From Pseudomonas kermanshahensis (lineage in GTDB: Bacteria > Pseudomonadota > Gammaproteobacteria > Pseudomonadales > Pseudomonadaceae): DNA of 64,000 nt. The notes beneath the pieces are model-generated. The model was not told the DNA's origin. It searched no databases and saw only the letters and a list, made by a program, of their open reading frames with translations. Shown in pieces: positions 7,598-16,235 of the stretch; position 1 is the stretch's first letter; the number at the start of each line of letters is the position of its first letter. The DNA lies in the NCBI RefSeq assembly GCF_014269205.2, contig NZ_JABWRY020000004.1, positions 3,531 to 67,530 of the forward strand, written 5' to 3'. Made by a program: the position numbers and the translations under genes.

Positions 7598-8947
7598 TCA
7601 GGCGGCTTCTGTGAAGTCCACCAGGCTGACCGGGCGGCGGAAGCCGCTAGTCAGTACGGCCAGGTACGCAAGGCCCAGCGCAAACCAGCACAGCCCAATC
7701 ACTAGCGTCAGCGCCGACAGGCTGGTCCATAGCCACAGCGTCAGGCCCAATCCCACCAGCGGCACCACGCCATAGCACAGCAGGCCTTTGAGGTTGCGCT
7801 GTGCGCTGTCACCCATCAGGTGGGTCTTCACCACCGCCAGGTTCACCGCCGAGAACGCCACCAGCGCGCCAAAGCTGATCAGCGAGGCGAGGGTGGACAG
7901 GTCGATCACCAGCGCCAACAGCGAAAACGCCGACACCAGCAAAATGGCGAACACCGGCGTGCCAAAACGCGGCGACAGGTAACCGAACGTGCGCTGCGGC
8001 AGCACCTTGTCACGGCCCATGGTGAACAGGATTCGCGACACCGCGGCCTGCGAGGCCAGTGCCGAACCCAGGCTGCCGGCGACGAAGGCGGCGGTAAAGA
8101 AGTTGGCCAGGAATTGCCCGCCTGCCTTGAACATCACTTCATTAGCCGCCGCATCGGCGTTTGCAAACGTGCTGCCCGGCAGCACCAGCTGGCTGACGTA
8201 GGCCAGCGCGGTGAACAGTACGCCGGCGAAGAGCGTGGTGAGGATGATCGCCCGTGGCACGTCGCGGCGGGCATCGCGGCATTCTTCGGCCAGGGTGGAG
8301 ACGGCATCGAAGCCGAGGAACGACAGGCACAGTACTGCGGCGCCCGCCATCAGCGGGCCGAAGCCAGGTTGTGTGCCGTCACCCATCAGCGGCGAGAGCA
8401 GGTCTAGCGGTTGGCCGGCCAGGGTCTGGCAGGACAAGGCCACGAATACCCCGATAAACACGATCTGCGCACCGACGATCAGGTTGCTGGTTTGAGCCAC
8501 CGAGTTAATGCCGACCACGTTGAGCACGGTCACCAGGGCGATGGAGGCGAGCACGAAGGCCCAGGCGGGCACAGCCGGGAAGGCGATGTTGAGGAACAGG
8601 CCGATCAGCAGGTAGTTGATCATCGGCAGGAACAAGTAATCGAGCAGCAGCGACCAACCCGCCAGGAAACCAACGTTCTGGCCGAAGGCCATGTTGGTGT
8701 AGGAGTACGCCGAACCCGCGACCGGGAAGCGTTTGACCATGAAACTGTAGGACGCGGCGGTAAACAGCATGGCCACCAGCGTAACCAGGTAGGCGCCAGC
8801 GGTGCGGCCACCGGTGAGTTCGGTGACGATGCCGTAGGTGGTGAAGATGGTCAGCGGGACCATGTACACCAGGCCGAAGAAGACCAGGGCGGGCAGGCCC
8901 AGGACGCGACGAAGTTGGGCGGGGGTGGAGCAAGGTTGGTTGGCCAT
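7598..8947 (-). CDS. APC-family amino acid / polyamine permease
   Basis: A 449-residue integral membrane protein with about 12 hydrophobic segments and the APC N-terminal pattern (ALVFFGLVYMVPLTIFTTYGIV, then GGRTAGAYLVTLVAMLFTAASY and FPVAGSAYSYTNMAFG). The features FLGFDAVSTLAEECRDARRDVPRAI and the GRDKVLPQRTFGYLSPRFGTPV loop are shared with PuuP-like putrescine importers and related amino acid/polyamine transporters. Substrate cannot be read from sequence alone. The start ATG is preceded by GGATCGATCG. It is monocistronic, flanked by a convergent DUF2780 gene and by a REP doublet. Confidence 0.85.
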   Translation of the reverse strand: MANQPCSTPAQLRRVLGLPALVFFGLVYMVPLTIFTTYGIVTELTGGRTAGAYLVTLVAMLFTAASYSFMVKRFPVAGSAYSYTNMAFGQNVGFLAGWSLLLDYLFLPMINYLLIGLFLNIAFPAVPAWAFVLASIALVTVLNVVGINSVAQTSNLIVGAQIVFIGVFVALSCQTLAGQPLDLLSPLMGDGTQPGFGPLMAGAAVLCLSFLGFDAVSTLAEECRDARRDVPRAIILTTLFAGVLFTALAYVSQLVLPGSTFANADAAANEVMFKAGGQFLANFFTAAFVAGSLGSALASQAAVSRILFTMGRDKVLPQRTFGYLSPRFGTPVFAILLVSAFSLLALVIDLSTLASLISFGALVAFSAVNLAVVKTHLMGDSAQRNLKGLLCYGVVPLVGLGLTLWLWTSLSALTLVIGLCWFALGLAYLAVLTSGFRRPVSLVDFTEAA

Positions 8948-9080
8948 CGATCGATCCAGGCAATTTTTTGTAGTTGTGCTTTGATCGATTTTTATCCACT
9001 TAGGTGGAGGGTGACAAAGAAGTAATCCTTATGTTGATTATTAGCCTGGGTTTTAATCGGATTTGTGCTGTGCCTGTGCT

Positions 9081-9175
9081 GGCCTCTTCGCGGGCAAGCC
9101 CGCTCCCACAGGTTCACTACAGGTCTTGAGAGCGGTGGTAGAACTGTGGGAGCGGGCTTGCCCCGCGAAGAGGCC
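9081..9175. repeat. REP doublet
   Basis: Inverted arms at 9081-9112 (GGCCTCTTCGCGGGCAAGCC) and 9144-9175 enclose an asymmetric spacer of about 30 bases. It lies upstream of the permease and just beyond the stop of the acyltransferase gene, where it can act as the 3' hairpin of the latter. Confidence 0.87.
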
Positions 9176-9192
9176 GGACCAGCCAACATGGC

Positions 9193-10080
9193 CTAGCGCA
9201 ATTCTGCGCGCAACTCCTCGATACGCTGGTCTTTTTCCAACCACAGCTGGTTCACCCAAGCCTGCACGGTCTGCCGGAAGGCCGGGTCATTTTCATAATC
9301 CCCATCCCACAACGCCGGGTCCAGCTCACGCACCTGAATGTCGATAATCACCCGGCTAATGCTGCCATTGAGCAAGTCCCAGAACCCCGGCGCCTGGTTG
9401 CCCGGGTAAACGATGGTCACGTCCAGCAGCGCATCCAGCTGCTCGCCCAGCGCCGCCAGCACGAATGCCACGCCGCCGGCCTTGGGCTTGAGCAGGTAGC
9501 GGTAAGGCGATTGCTGCTCCTGGCGCTTGGCCTCGGTGAAGCGCGTGCCTTCCAGGTAGTTGACCACGGTTACCGGCTGGCGCTTGAACAGCTCACAGGC
9601 GGCCTTGGTGATCTCCAGGTCCTTGCCCTTGAGCTCGGGGTGCTTGTCCAGAAACGCCTTGCTGTAGCGCTTCATGAACGGGTAATCCAGCCCCCACCAG
9701 GCCAGGCCCAGCAGTGGCACCCAAATCAGCTCCTTCTTGAGGAAGAACTTGAAGAACGGTGTGCGGCGGTTGAGGCTTTCGATCAGCGCGGGGATGTCGA
9801 CCCAGGTCTGGTGGTTGCTCACGGCCAGGTACGAGGTGTCCTTGCGCAGGCGGTCGACGCCGCGGATATCCCACTGGGTGGGGATGCACAGGGCGAAAAT
9901 CGCCTTGTCGATCTCTGACCAGGTTTCGGCGACCCACATCACCGCCGCAGAGGCATAGTCACGGCCACGGCCCGGCAGCACCAGCTTGAGCAGGGCAAAG
10001 ACCAGCAGCGGGCAGATCAACACCACGGTGTTGAGCAGCAGCAGGAGGGTTGTGAGAATGCCGGTCAGCAGGCGACGCAT
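9193..10080 (-). CDS. Lysophospholipid acyltransferase family protein (PlsC/YihG-like)
   Basis: A 295-residue membrane-bound acyltransferase. It begins with a hydrophobic helix (LLTGILTTLLLLLNTVVLICPLLVF). The PlsC signature HX4D is present as NHQTWVD, and the second block is NYLEGTRFTEAKR, typical of 1-acyl-glycerol-3-phosphate acyltransferase-like enzymes of the YihG type. The expected role is transfer of an acyl chain to a lysophospholipid at the inner membrane. The acceptor is not determined from sequence. It is a single-gene unit, divergent from the retropepsin-like protease at 10263. Confidence 0.88.
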   Translation of the reverse strand: MRRLLTGILTTLLLLLNTVVLICPLLVFALLKLVLPGRGRDYASAAVMWVAETWSEIDKAIFALCIPTQWDIRGVDRLRKDTSYLAVSNHQTWVDIPALIESLNRRTPFFKFFLKKELIWVPLLGLAWWGLDYPFMKRYSKAFLDKHPELKGKDLEITKAACELFKRQPVTVVNYLEGTRFTEAKRQEQQSPYRYLLKPKAGGVAFVLAALGEQLDALLDVTIVYPGNQAPGFWDLLNGSISRVIIDIQVRELDPALWDGDYENDPAFRQTVQAWVNQLWLEKDQRIEELRAELR

Positions 10081-10262
10081 AAAGGAACTCTTGTAGTGAG
10101 ATAAAAACAGCCGGCAATGATAAGCAGCGATGCGGCCTACGCCAAATGCCCAATGCCCAGCGGCGAGGACAAATGTTTCACATTGTGTTGATTACCGTGT
10201 ACAGACGAACCTATTCAACTCATGCAGTCTAAGCACTGTCTGCACTCAAGGAAGCGTAACCC

Positions 10263-10763
10263 GTGAAATCACTGCTTGCCCTGTTGTCACTGTTCGCCTT
10301 GCCGGTCATGGCCGCCGAGCCGACGATTTATGGCCGTTACGAAAACATCGCCTTGCCGGAGATTGGCGAGACCTTGAAGGCCAAGATGGACACCGGTGCC
10401 TTCACCGCATCGCTGTCGGCCAAAGACATCGAGCTGTTCACCCGCGATGGCGATGAGTGGGTACGCTTCCGCCTGGCGACCAAAGAGTCCGACGGCAAGG
10501 TCTACGAGCACAAGGTCTCGCGCATCAGCAAGATCAAGGGCCGTGCCGACGAAGAGGAAGAGGGCGATGCGCCGGAAATCTCCAAGCGCCCGGTGGTCGA
10601 CCTGGAGCTGTGCCTGGGTGACGTGAAGCGCACGGTCGAAGTGAACCTGGTGGACCGCAGCAGTTTCAACTACCCGCTGTTGATCGGTTCCAAAGCGTTG
10701 CGTGAGTTCAAGGCAGCGGTCAACCCGGCCAAGAAGTTCACCGCCGGCAAGCCGGACTGCTGA
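10263..10763 (+). CDS. Retropepsin-like 'ATP-dependent zinc protease' family protein
   Basis: A 166-residue protein with signal peptide MKSLLALLSLFALPVMAAEP, so it is likely periplasmic. The mature part has GRYENIALPEIGETLKAKMDTGAFTASLSA, where the DTGA motif marks the RimB/Zn_protease (PF05618) retropepsin-like fold. The second strand pair is DRSSFNYPLLIGSKALREF, also characteristic. An acidic insertion (DEEEEGDAPE) lies in the middle. The family name derives from older annotation; aspartic-protease-like chemistry is more likely than zinc or ATP dependence. The start is GTG, supported by AAGGAAG eleven bases upstream. No obvious operon partner is present. Confidence 0.85.
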   Translation: MKSLLALLSLFALPVMAAEPTIYGRYENIALPEIGETLKAKMDTGAFTASLSAKDIELFTRDGDEWVRFRLATKESDGKVYEHKVSRISKIKGRADEEEEGDAPEISKRPVVDLELCLGDVKRTVEVNLVDRSSFNYPLLIGSKALREFKAAVNPAKKFTAGKPDC

Positions 10764-10787
10764 CCAAAATTTCACCCGTTCCTCCGT

Positions 10788-10880
10788 GTAGGAGCAGCCT
10801 TGTGCTGCGAAGAGTCCATGCCAGACGCAGCGCAAGTGCTGACGATACCGGCCTTTTCGCAGCACAAGGCTGCTCCTACA
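10788..10880. repeat. REP doublet of the CAGCACAAGGCTGCTCC class
   Basis: Arms at 10788-10814 (TAGGAGCAGCCTTGTGCTGCG) and 10856-10880 are inverted copies of the second REP class in this window, where the stem is GCAGCC/GGCTGC. It separates the retropepsin-like gene from creB. Confidence 0.85.
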
Positions 10881-10914
10881 ATGTCCAGCTACGCCCCCAG
10901 CCAGGCCGGACACC

Positions 10915-11595
10915 ATGCCCCATATCCTCATCGTCGAAGACGAAGCCGCCATCGCCGACACCCTGGTCTACGCCCTGCAGGCCGACGGCCACAGCACCGA
11001 GTGGGTGACCCTGGGCAGCGCCGCCCTCGACCAGCAGCGCCAGCGCCCGGCCGACCTGATCATCCTCGACATCGGCCTGCCCGATATCAGTGGTTTCGAA
11101 ACCTGCCGCCAACTGCGCCGCTTCAGCGAGGTGCCGGTGATGTTCCTCAGCGCCCGTGATGGCGAAATCGACCGGGTGGTGGGCCTGGAGATCGGCGCCG
11201 ACGACTACGTGGTCAAACCCTTCAGCCCCCGCGAGGTGGCGGCACGGGTGCGGGCCATCCTTAAACGCATGGCACCACGTGTTGAGCCCGCCGCCGCGGC
11301 AACGCTGTTCCAGCTCGATACCCTGCGCATGCAGATCAGCTACCGTAACCAGCCGCTGAGCCTGACCCGCCACGAGTTTCGTTTGCTGCAGTGCCTGCTG
11401 GAACAGCCCCAGCGGGTGTTCAGCCGCGAGCAACTGCTCGATGCCCTGGGCGTGGCGTCTGACGTGGGCTACGAGCGCACCATCGACAGCCACATCAAGA
11501 GCCTGCGCGCCAAGTTGCGCCTGGTCGCCAGCGAGGCAGAACCGATACAGACCCACCGCGGCCTCGGCTACAGCTACAGCCCGGATCACGCCTGA
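10915..11595 (+). CDS. creB: Two-component response regulator CreB
   Basis: A 226-residue OmpR/PhoB-type regulator. The receiver domain occupies about residues 1-120 (ILIVEDEAAIADTLVYAL; phosphoacceptor Asp in LIILDIGLPDISGFETC; conserved Lys in DYVVKPFSPREV). The winged-helix DNA-binding domain spans about 130-224 (LSLTRHEFRLLQCLLEQP, TIDSHIKSLRAKL, THRGLGYSY). Assignment to CreB rests on this sequence style and on creC and creD following directly. The stop overlaps the creC start (TGATG). CreBC controls creD and has been linked to beta-lactam response and global metabolism in pseudomonads. Confidence 0.93.
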   Translation: MPHILIVEDEAAIADTLVYALQADGHSTEWVTLGSAALDQQRQRPADLIILDIGLPDISGFETCRQLRRFSEVPVMFLSARDGEIDRVVGLEIGADDYVVKPFSPREVAARVRAILKRMAPRVEPAAAATLFQLDTLRMQISYRNQPLSLTRHEFRLLQCLLEQPQRVFSREQLLDALGVASDVGYERTIDSHIKSLRAKLRLVASEAEPIQTHRGLGYSYSPDHA

Positions 11596-13028
11596 TGCGC
11601 CTGGGCATCCGGATCTTCCTGGTGTACTTCCTGTTCGTCGGGCTGGCGGGGTACTTCCTGCTTAACACGGTGCGCGAACAGATCCGCCCGGTGGTGCGCC
11701 AATCGTCCGAAGAAACCCTGGTCGACACCGCCAACCTGCTGGCGGAGATCCTGCACGATGACGTCAAGGCCGGCACCCTCGGGCAAAGCCGCTTGCCCGA
11801 AGTCCTCAAGGCTTACGGTTCGCGCAGCCCGGGCGCGCAGATCTGGGGCTTGGCGAAGAACCAGGTCAGCCACCGCATCTACGTGACCGACGCCAAAGGC
11901 ATCGTGCTGCTCGACTCCAGCGGTGAGGACCTGGGCAAGGATTACTCGAAGTGGAATGACGTTTACCTCACCCTGCGCGGCGAGTACGGCGCCCGCTCCA
12001 CGCGCAGTGTCGCCGATGACGAAAGCACATCGGTGATGCATGTGGCTGCGCCGATCATCGATGACGGCCAGATCATCGGCGTGGTTACTGTGGCCAAGCC
12101 CAACAGTTCGCTGCAACCCTACATCGACCGCTCCGAGCAGCGTTTGCTCACGTTGGGCCTGGGCTTGATCGGCCTGGGCTTGTTGATTGGCGCAGCGCTG
12201 TCGTGGTGGCTGGCGCGCTCGCTGCGCAGGCTGGCCCGTTACGCCCAGGCGGTCAGCGAAGGTGAGCGGGCGGCGCTGCCGCATTACAAGGGCGGTGAGC
12301 TGGCGAACCTGGCCAATGCAGTGGAGCGCATGCGCACGCAGCTGGAAGGCAAGGCCTACGTCGAGCGCTATGTGCACACCCTGACCCACGAACTGAAAAG
12401 CCCGCTGGCGGCCATCCGCGGTGCCTCCGAGCTGCTGCAGGGCGATATGCCGGCCGAGCAGCGGGCGCGGTTTGCCGGCAACATCGAGCGCGAAAGCGAG
12501 CGCCTGCAGCAGATGATCGAACGCCTGCTCAACCTCGCCCGCGTGGAGCAGATGCAGGCGCTGGAGGATGAACAGCAGGTGGCGCTGGCGGCACTGGTCG
12601 ACGAATTGCTGTTGGCCCATGCGGCGCGCATCGAAGCGGCGGGCCTGCAGGTGCGGCAGCGGGTGCCGGCCGGTTTGCGGTTGTTGTGCGATCCGTTTCT
12701 GATGCGCCAGGCGTTGGCCAACCTGCTCGACAATGCGCTGGACTTTACCCCGGCCGGTGGGGCGTTGTTGTTCGAGCTTGAGCGCGATGGTGGGCGGGTG
12801 GCGTTGAGCCTGTTCAACCAGGGGCAGGCGATACCGGCGTATGCCATTGGGCGGGTGAGTGAGCGGTTTTACTCGCTGCCGCGGCCGGGGAGTGGGCGCA
12901 AGAGTACCGGGCTGGGGCTGAATTTTGTAGCCGAGGTGATGCAGCTGCATGGCGGGGCGTTGGCGGTGGATAACGTCGATGGCGGGGTGCGGGTGCGGTT
13001 GTGGCTGCCGGTGCGGCGTATCAGCTGA
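11595..13028 (+). CDS. creC: Sensor histidine kinase CreC
   Basis: A 477-residue inner-membrane kinase, translationally coupled to creB. A first transmembrane helix (IFLVYFLFVGLAGYFLL) is followed by a periplasmic sensor region (about residues 30-185) and a second helix (LLTLGLGLIGLGLLIGAALSWWLA), then HAMP. The phosphoacceptor box is LTHELKSPLAAIRGASELL. The ATPase has the N box LANLLDNALDFTPAGG and the G box STGLGLNFVAEVMQLHGG. It should phosphorylate CreB. The length and layout match CreC of other gammaproteobacteria. Confidence 0.93.
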   Translation: MRLGIRIFLVYFLFVGLAGYFLLNTVREQIRPVVRQSSEETLVDTANLLAEILHDDVKAGTLGQSRLPEVLKAYGSRSPGAQIWGLAKNQVSHRIYVTDAKGIVLLDSSGEDLGKDYSKWNDVYLTLRGEYGARSTRSVADDESTSVMHVAAPIIDDGQIIGVVTVAKPNSSLQPYIDRSEQRLLTLGLGLIGLGLLIGAALSWWLARSLRRLARYAQAVSEGERAALPHYKGGELANLANAVERMRTQLEGKAYVERYVHTLTHELKSPLAAIRGASELLQGDMPAEQRARFAGNIERESERLQQMIERLLNLARVEQMQALEDEQQVALAALVDELLLAHAARIEAAGLQVRQRVPAGLRLLCDPFLMRQALANLLDNALDFTPAGGALLFELERDGGRVALSLFNQGQAIPAYAIGRVSERFYSLPRPGSGRKSTGLGLNFVAEVMQLHGGALAVDNVDGGVRVRLWLPVRRIS

Positions 13029-13050
13029 GATTGCCGGGTCCGCTGCGCGG

Positions 13051-13140
13051 CCCATCGCCGGCAAGCCAGCTCCCACAGGTACTCCACAGCTTGGGACCTT
13101 ATGTTGTACCTGTGGGAGCTGGCTTGCCGGCGATAGGGCC
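13051..13140. repeat. REP doublet, GCCGGC variant
   Basis: The arms read CATCGCCGGCAAGCCAGCTC and its inverted partner ending GCCGGCGATAGGGCCC. The core has GCCGGCAAGCCAGC in place of GCGGGCAAGCCCGC, giving a third REP subtype. It lies inside the cre locus between creC and creD. Confidence 0.82.
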
Positions 13141-13158
13141 CTTGAAAGTACACACAAT

Positions 13159-13192
13159 CTCCACACAAGCTCCGCAAGGCCTCCACGCAAGG
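13159..13192. promoter_or_regulatory. Triple imperfect direct repeat upstream of creD
   Basis: Three head-to-tail units, CTCCACACAAG, CTCCGCAAGG and CCTCCACGCAAGG, follow one another directly at 13159-13192, ending 34 bases before creD. Tandem short direct repeats are the usual form of OmpR-family operators. Since creD is the classic CreB target, this is a candidate CreB site. It does not match the spaced TTCAC tag known from other genera, so the link is inference. Confidence 0.4.
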
Positions 13193-13226
13193 CGCAGACA
13201 CTGCGCCCATTGCCAAAGGAGGCCCT

Positions 13227-14555
13227 ATGAACAAGACCCTTGGATTCAAGCTCGGCATGATTGCCCTGCTGATGGTGCTGTTGCTGATCCCGCTGCTGAT
13301 GATCAACGGCCTCATCGACGAGCGCCAGACCCTGCGTGACAGTGTGGTGCGTGACATCGCCCACAGCGCCAGTTTCGACCAGCAGCTCAGTGGCCCGGTG
13401 CTGGTGGTGCCTTACCGCAAGTACCAACGCCGCTGGATCGACAAGGACGGCGAGCGTATCCAGGAGACCAGCAGCATCGCCGGCCACCTGTACTTCCTGC
13501 CGGAAACCTTCGACGCCGACTTGGGTGTCGACACCGAGCTGCGCTCACGCGGCATCTACCAGGCGCGGCTGTTTCACGCCAAGGGCCGTATCACTGGCCG
13601 CTTCAAGCTCCCCGAACGCTGGGGCATCGACAAGGATTTTGAAGACTACCGGTTCGACAAGCCCTTTTTGGTGGTGGGCATCAGCGACATTCGTGGCATC
13701 GAGAATGGCCTGGAGCTGACGCTCGACGAGCGCAAGTTGCCCTTTGAAGCGGGGACCGGGCTCGACTGGATGCGCGGTGGCGTGCATGCCAGCGTGCCAG
13801 GGCTGGATGGCCTGCAAGCGCGGGAGCTCAGCTACGGCTTCGACCTGGCGCTGCAAGGCACTGGCCAGTTGCAGGTGTTGCCGGTTGGCCGTACCAGCAG
13901 TGTCGATATGCGCGCCAACTGGCCGCACCCAAGCTTCATCGGCAGTTACCTGCCCAGCCGTCGCGACATCGATGCCCAAGGCTTCACTGCCCATTGGCAG
14001 ACGTCGTTCTTCGCCACCAACCTTGAAGATGCCCTGCGCCAGTGCGCCACGGCCGGGCATTGTGAGGATTTCAGCGAGCGCACCTTTGGCGTCAGCTTTG
14101 TCGACCCGGTTGATCAGTACCTGAAGAGCGAGCGGGCGATCAAATACGCGCTGCTGTTCATTGCCCTGACCTTTGCCGGCTTCTTCCTGTTCGAGGTGCT
14201 GAAGAACCTCAGCGTGCACCCGGTGCAGTACATCCTGGTGGGTGTGGCCTTGGCGTTTTTCTACCTGCTGTTGCTGTCGATGTCCGAACACATCGGCTTT
14301 GGCCCGGCGTATGGGCTGTCGGCTTCAGCCTGTGTGTTGCTGATTGGCTTCTACCTGAGCCACGTGCTGCGCAGCCTGGGGCGTGGGGTTGGGTTTGCGG
14401 CGGGGTTAGCGGCGTTGTACGGGATGCTTTATGGGCTGCTCAGCGCCGAGGACTACGCGCTGTTGATGGGGTCGTTGCTGTGCTTTGGTTTGTTGGGCGT
14501 GTTCATGGTGCTGACCCGGCGGCTGGACTGGGCGCGGGTGGGGAGGGCGGCATGA
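13227..14555 (+). CDS. creD: Inner membrane protein CreD
   Basis: A 442-residue CreD-family protein. It has an N-terminal helix (LGFKLGMIALLMVLLLIPLLMINGLI), a large periplasmic domain (about residues 35-300; ERQTLRDSVVRDIAHS, GPVLVVPYRKY) and a C-terminal block of about five helices starting at KYALLFIALTFAGFFLFEVL and followed by VHPVQYILVGVALAFFYLLLLS. The ATG is preceded by a strong GGAGG. CreD is the main CreBC-regulated product; it affects envelope integrity and beta-lactam tolerance, but its biochemical role is unknown. The 3' end overlaps a 24-codon frame that I do not consider a gene. Confidence 0.92.
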   Translation: MNKTLGFKLGMIALLMVLLLIPLLMINGLIDERQTLRDSVVRDIAHSASFDQQLSGPVLVVPYRKYQRRWIDKDGERIQETSSIAGHLYFLPETFDADLGVDTELRSRGIYQARLFHAKGRITGRFKLPERWGIDKDFEDYRFDKPFLVVGISDIRGIENGLELTLDERKLPFEAGTGLDWMRGGVHASVPGLDGLQARELSYGFDLALQGTGQLQVLPVGRTSSVDMRANWPHPSFIGSYLPSRRDIDAQGFTAHWQTSFFATNLEDALRQCATAGHCEDFSERTFGVSFVDPVDQYLKSERAIKYALLFIALTFAGFFLFEVLKNLSVHPVQYILVGVALAFFYLLLLSMSEHIGFGPAYGLSASACVLLIGFYLSHVLRSLGRGVGFAAGLAALYGMLYGLLSAEDYALLMGSLLCFGLLGVFMVLTRRLDWARVGRAA

Positions 14556-14647
14556 GGGAGGACAGAGAGCTTGGGCGGTGGTTGGCGCGCAGGATTGGGG
14601 AGTTGTTTCCTGTGATTCCGAGGTGAAGCCTTGGGGCTGCGGTGCAG

Positions 14648-14773
14648 CCCATTCGCGGGGCAAGCCCGCTCCCACAGGGATGGACTGCCCCCAAGAATTT
14701 GGACACCAATCCAACCCTTGGGGGCAGTCCAGGGATGGATTTGTGGGAGCGGGCTTGCCCCGCGAAGAGGCCC
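14648..14773. repeat. REP doublet with a 14-bp perfect inner stem
   Basis: The REP arms (14648-14678 and 14741-14773) enclose GGACTGCCCCCAAG and its exact complement CTTGGGGGCAGTCC, separated by about 20 bases. The whole forms an interrupted cruciform with outer REP and inner unique stems. It sits between the convergent creD and GST genes. Confidence 0.88.
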
Positions 14774-14774
14774 G

Positions 14775-15398
14775 TCAGGCCACCGGAGATGTGGCAACCA
14801 TCGACGGCCGCTTGATCACCTCGGCATACCACGCCGCCAGCCCAGGCTGGCGCTCACGCCAACCAAAATCAGGCTGACGCAAATCCAGATAACCCAGCGC
14901 ACAGGCCACGCCAATCGCAGCCAGATCAAAGCCCGAGATCAGCTCCGCCAGATGTTCCTGTTCCAGGTTGGCCAGGCTGCGGCGGATCTTGTCGCCCAGC
15001 GCCTCGAGCCAGCCATCCCAGCGCTTGTCCTCAGGCCGCAGGAAGCTCTCATAGCGGCTCGACACCGCCGCATCCATGATCGCATCGGCCTGCGACGCCA
15101 AGGTCATGCGCCGCCAGCGCGCCGAGCCCTCACGCGGCAGCAAGGGCAGGCCGACGTGCTGCAGGTCGAGGTACTCGCAAATCACCCGGCTGTCGTGCAG
15201 CACCGTGCCGTCGTCCAGGCGCAGGGCCGGGATCTTGCCGATCGGGTTGCCCTGGTTGAGCTGGTCATCACCACTCACGGGGCTGATGTTCACCGGCTGC
15301 AGGGTGACGCGGTCAAGCTGGCCGGTCTCGTGCAGCACCACCATGACCTTGCGCACGAAGGGCGACAGCGGCGAGTGGAACAGGGTCATCGTGGCCAT
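14775..15398 (-). CDS. Glutathione S-transferase family protein
   Basis: A 207-residue GST. The thioredoxin-like N-terminal domain spans residues 1-80 ([21 protein letters not shown]; the conserved [25 protein letters not shown] gives the cis-Pro and glutathione-binding DS motif). The all-helical C-terminal domain contains [18 protein letters not shown] and a terminal [10 protein letters not shown]. It resembles YibF-type bacterial GSTs. The substrate is unknown. The msrA stop lies only three bases upstream of its ATG, so the two genes are probably co-transcribed as an oxidative-damage pair. Confidence 0.9.
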   Translation of the reverse strand: MATMTLFHSPLSPFVRKVMVVLHETGQLDRVTLQPVNISPVSGDDQLNQGNPIGKIPALRLDDGTVLHDSRVICEYLDLQHVGLPLLPREGSARWRRMTLASQADAIMDAAVSSRYESFLRPEDKRWDGWLEALGDKIRRSLANLEQEHLAELISGFDLAAIGVACALGYLDLRQPDFGWRERQPGLAAWYAEVIKRPSMVATSPVA

Positions 15399-15401
15399 GG
15401 T

Positions 15402-16070
15402 TCAGTTGCCCTGCAGGCTGGGTGGCAGGCACACACCGGTACCGCCAATACCGCAGTAGCCGTCCGGGTTCTTGGCCAGGTACTGCTGGTGGTAGGCCTC
15501 GGCGAAGTACACGGTCGGGGCCTGGTCGATCTCGGTGGTGATCTCACCGAAACCGGCCTTGTTCAGCTCGGCCTGGAAGGCATCGCGGCTGGCCTTGGCT
15601 TCTTCGAGCTGCTGCGGCGAGGTGCAGTAGATGGCCGAGCGGTACTGGGTGCCGACGTCGTTGCCCTGGCGCATGCCCTGGGTTGGGTTGTGCAGTTCCC
15701 AGAACATGGCCAGCAGCTCGCGGTAGCTGACCTTGTCCTTGTCGAACACCACCAGCACCACTTCGGTGTGGCCGGTCAGGCCGGAACAGACTTCTTCGTA
15801 CGTGGGGTTGGGGGTGAAGCCGCCGGCATAGCCGACCACCGTGCTGACCACGCCTTCACGTTGCCAGAAGCGGCGCTCGGCGCCCCAGAAGCAGCCCAGG
15901 CCGAAGATGGCGAAGTCGATGGCACCTTCGAAGAAGGGGCCCAGCAGCGGGGTGCCTTCGAACACATAGTGGAACTCGGGCAGCGACATTGGCGTTTCAC
16001 GGCCAGGCAGGGCCTGCTCCGCGGTTGGCATGACGTTTTTGTTCACCAGGATTTCCGAACGCAGGACCAT
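15402..16070 (-). CDS. msrA: Peptide methionine-S-sulfoxide reductase MsrA
   Basis: A 222-residue MsrA that reduces the S-epimer of methionine sulfoxide in proteins. The catalytic Cys lies in [14 protein letters not shown]. The family blocks [26 protein letters not shown] and [16 protein letters not shown] are intact, and a C-terminal CGIGGTGVC gives resolving cysteines. The long N-terminus ([25 protein letters not shown]) is usual for gammaproteobacterial MsrA. It is followed closely by the GST gene. Confidence 0.95.
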   Translation of the reverse strand: MVLRSEILVNKNVMPTAEQALPGRETPMSLPEFHYVFEGTPLLGPFFEGAIDFAIFGLGCFWGAERRFWQREGVVSTVVGYAGGFTPNPTYEEVCSGLTGHTEVVLVVFDKDKVSYRELLAMFWELHNPTQGMRQGNDVGTQYRSAIYCTSPQQLEEAKASRDAFQAELNKAGFGEITTEIDQAPTVYFAEAYHQQYLAKNPDGYCGIGGTGVCLPPSLQGN

Positions 16071-16104
16071 GACCGTTCCTCTGTATGTCAGGTAGATAGG
16101 TGCT

Positions 16105-16200
16105 GGCCTCTTCGCGGGGCAAGCCCGCTCTCACAGGTACAGCACAGGTTACAAAGTTGTATAACCCTGTGGGAGCGGGCTTGCCCCGCGAAGGGGCCCG
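16105..16200. repeat. REP doublet
   Basis: Inverted arms at 16105-16136 and 16168-16200 surround an AT-richer spacer (ACAAAGTTGTATAACC). It lies between msrA (upstream side) and the end of the EAL-domain gene. Confidence 0.86.
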
Positions 16201-16235
16201 AATGGACTCTATAGTGCCCGAGGTTAACGCTGCTG

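Noticed and set aside
13029..13226. Search for the CreBC tag TTCAC-N6-TTCAC before creD
   Set aside because: No such spaced pair was found. Only the triple CTCC...CAAG repeat is reported.
14552..14626. 24-codon frame MREDRELGRWLARRIGELFP... overlapping the creD stop (ATGA)
   Set aside because: It has the coupling geometry of a real gene, but it is very short and runs into a REP doublet, with no further support.
14631..16214. 527-codon plus-strand frame over the GST and msrA genes
   Set aside because: It is antisense to GST and MsrA, begins and ends inside REP elements, and its composition is typical of a reverse-frame translation.
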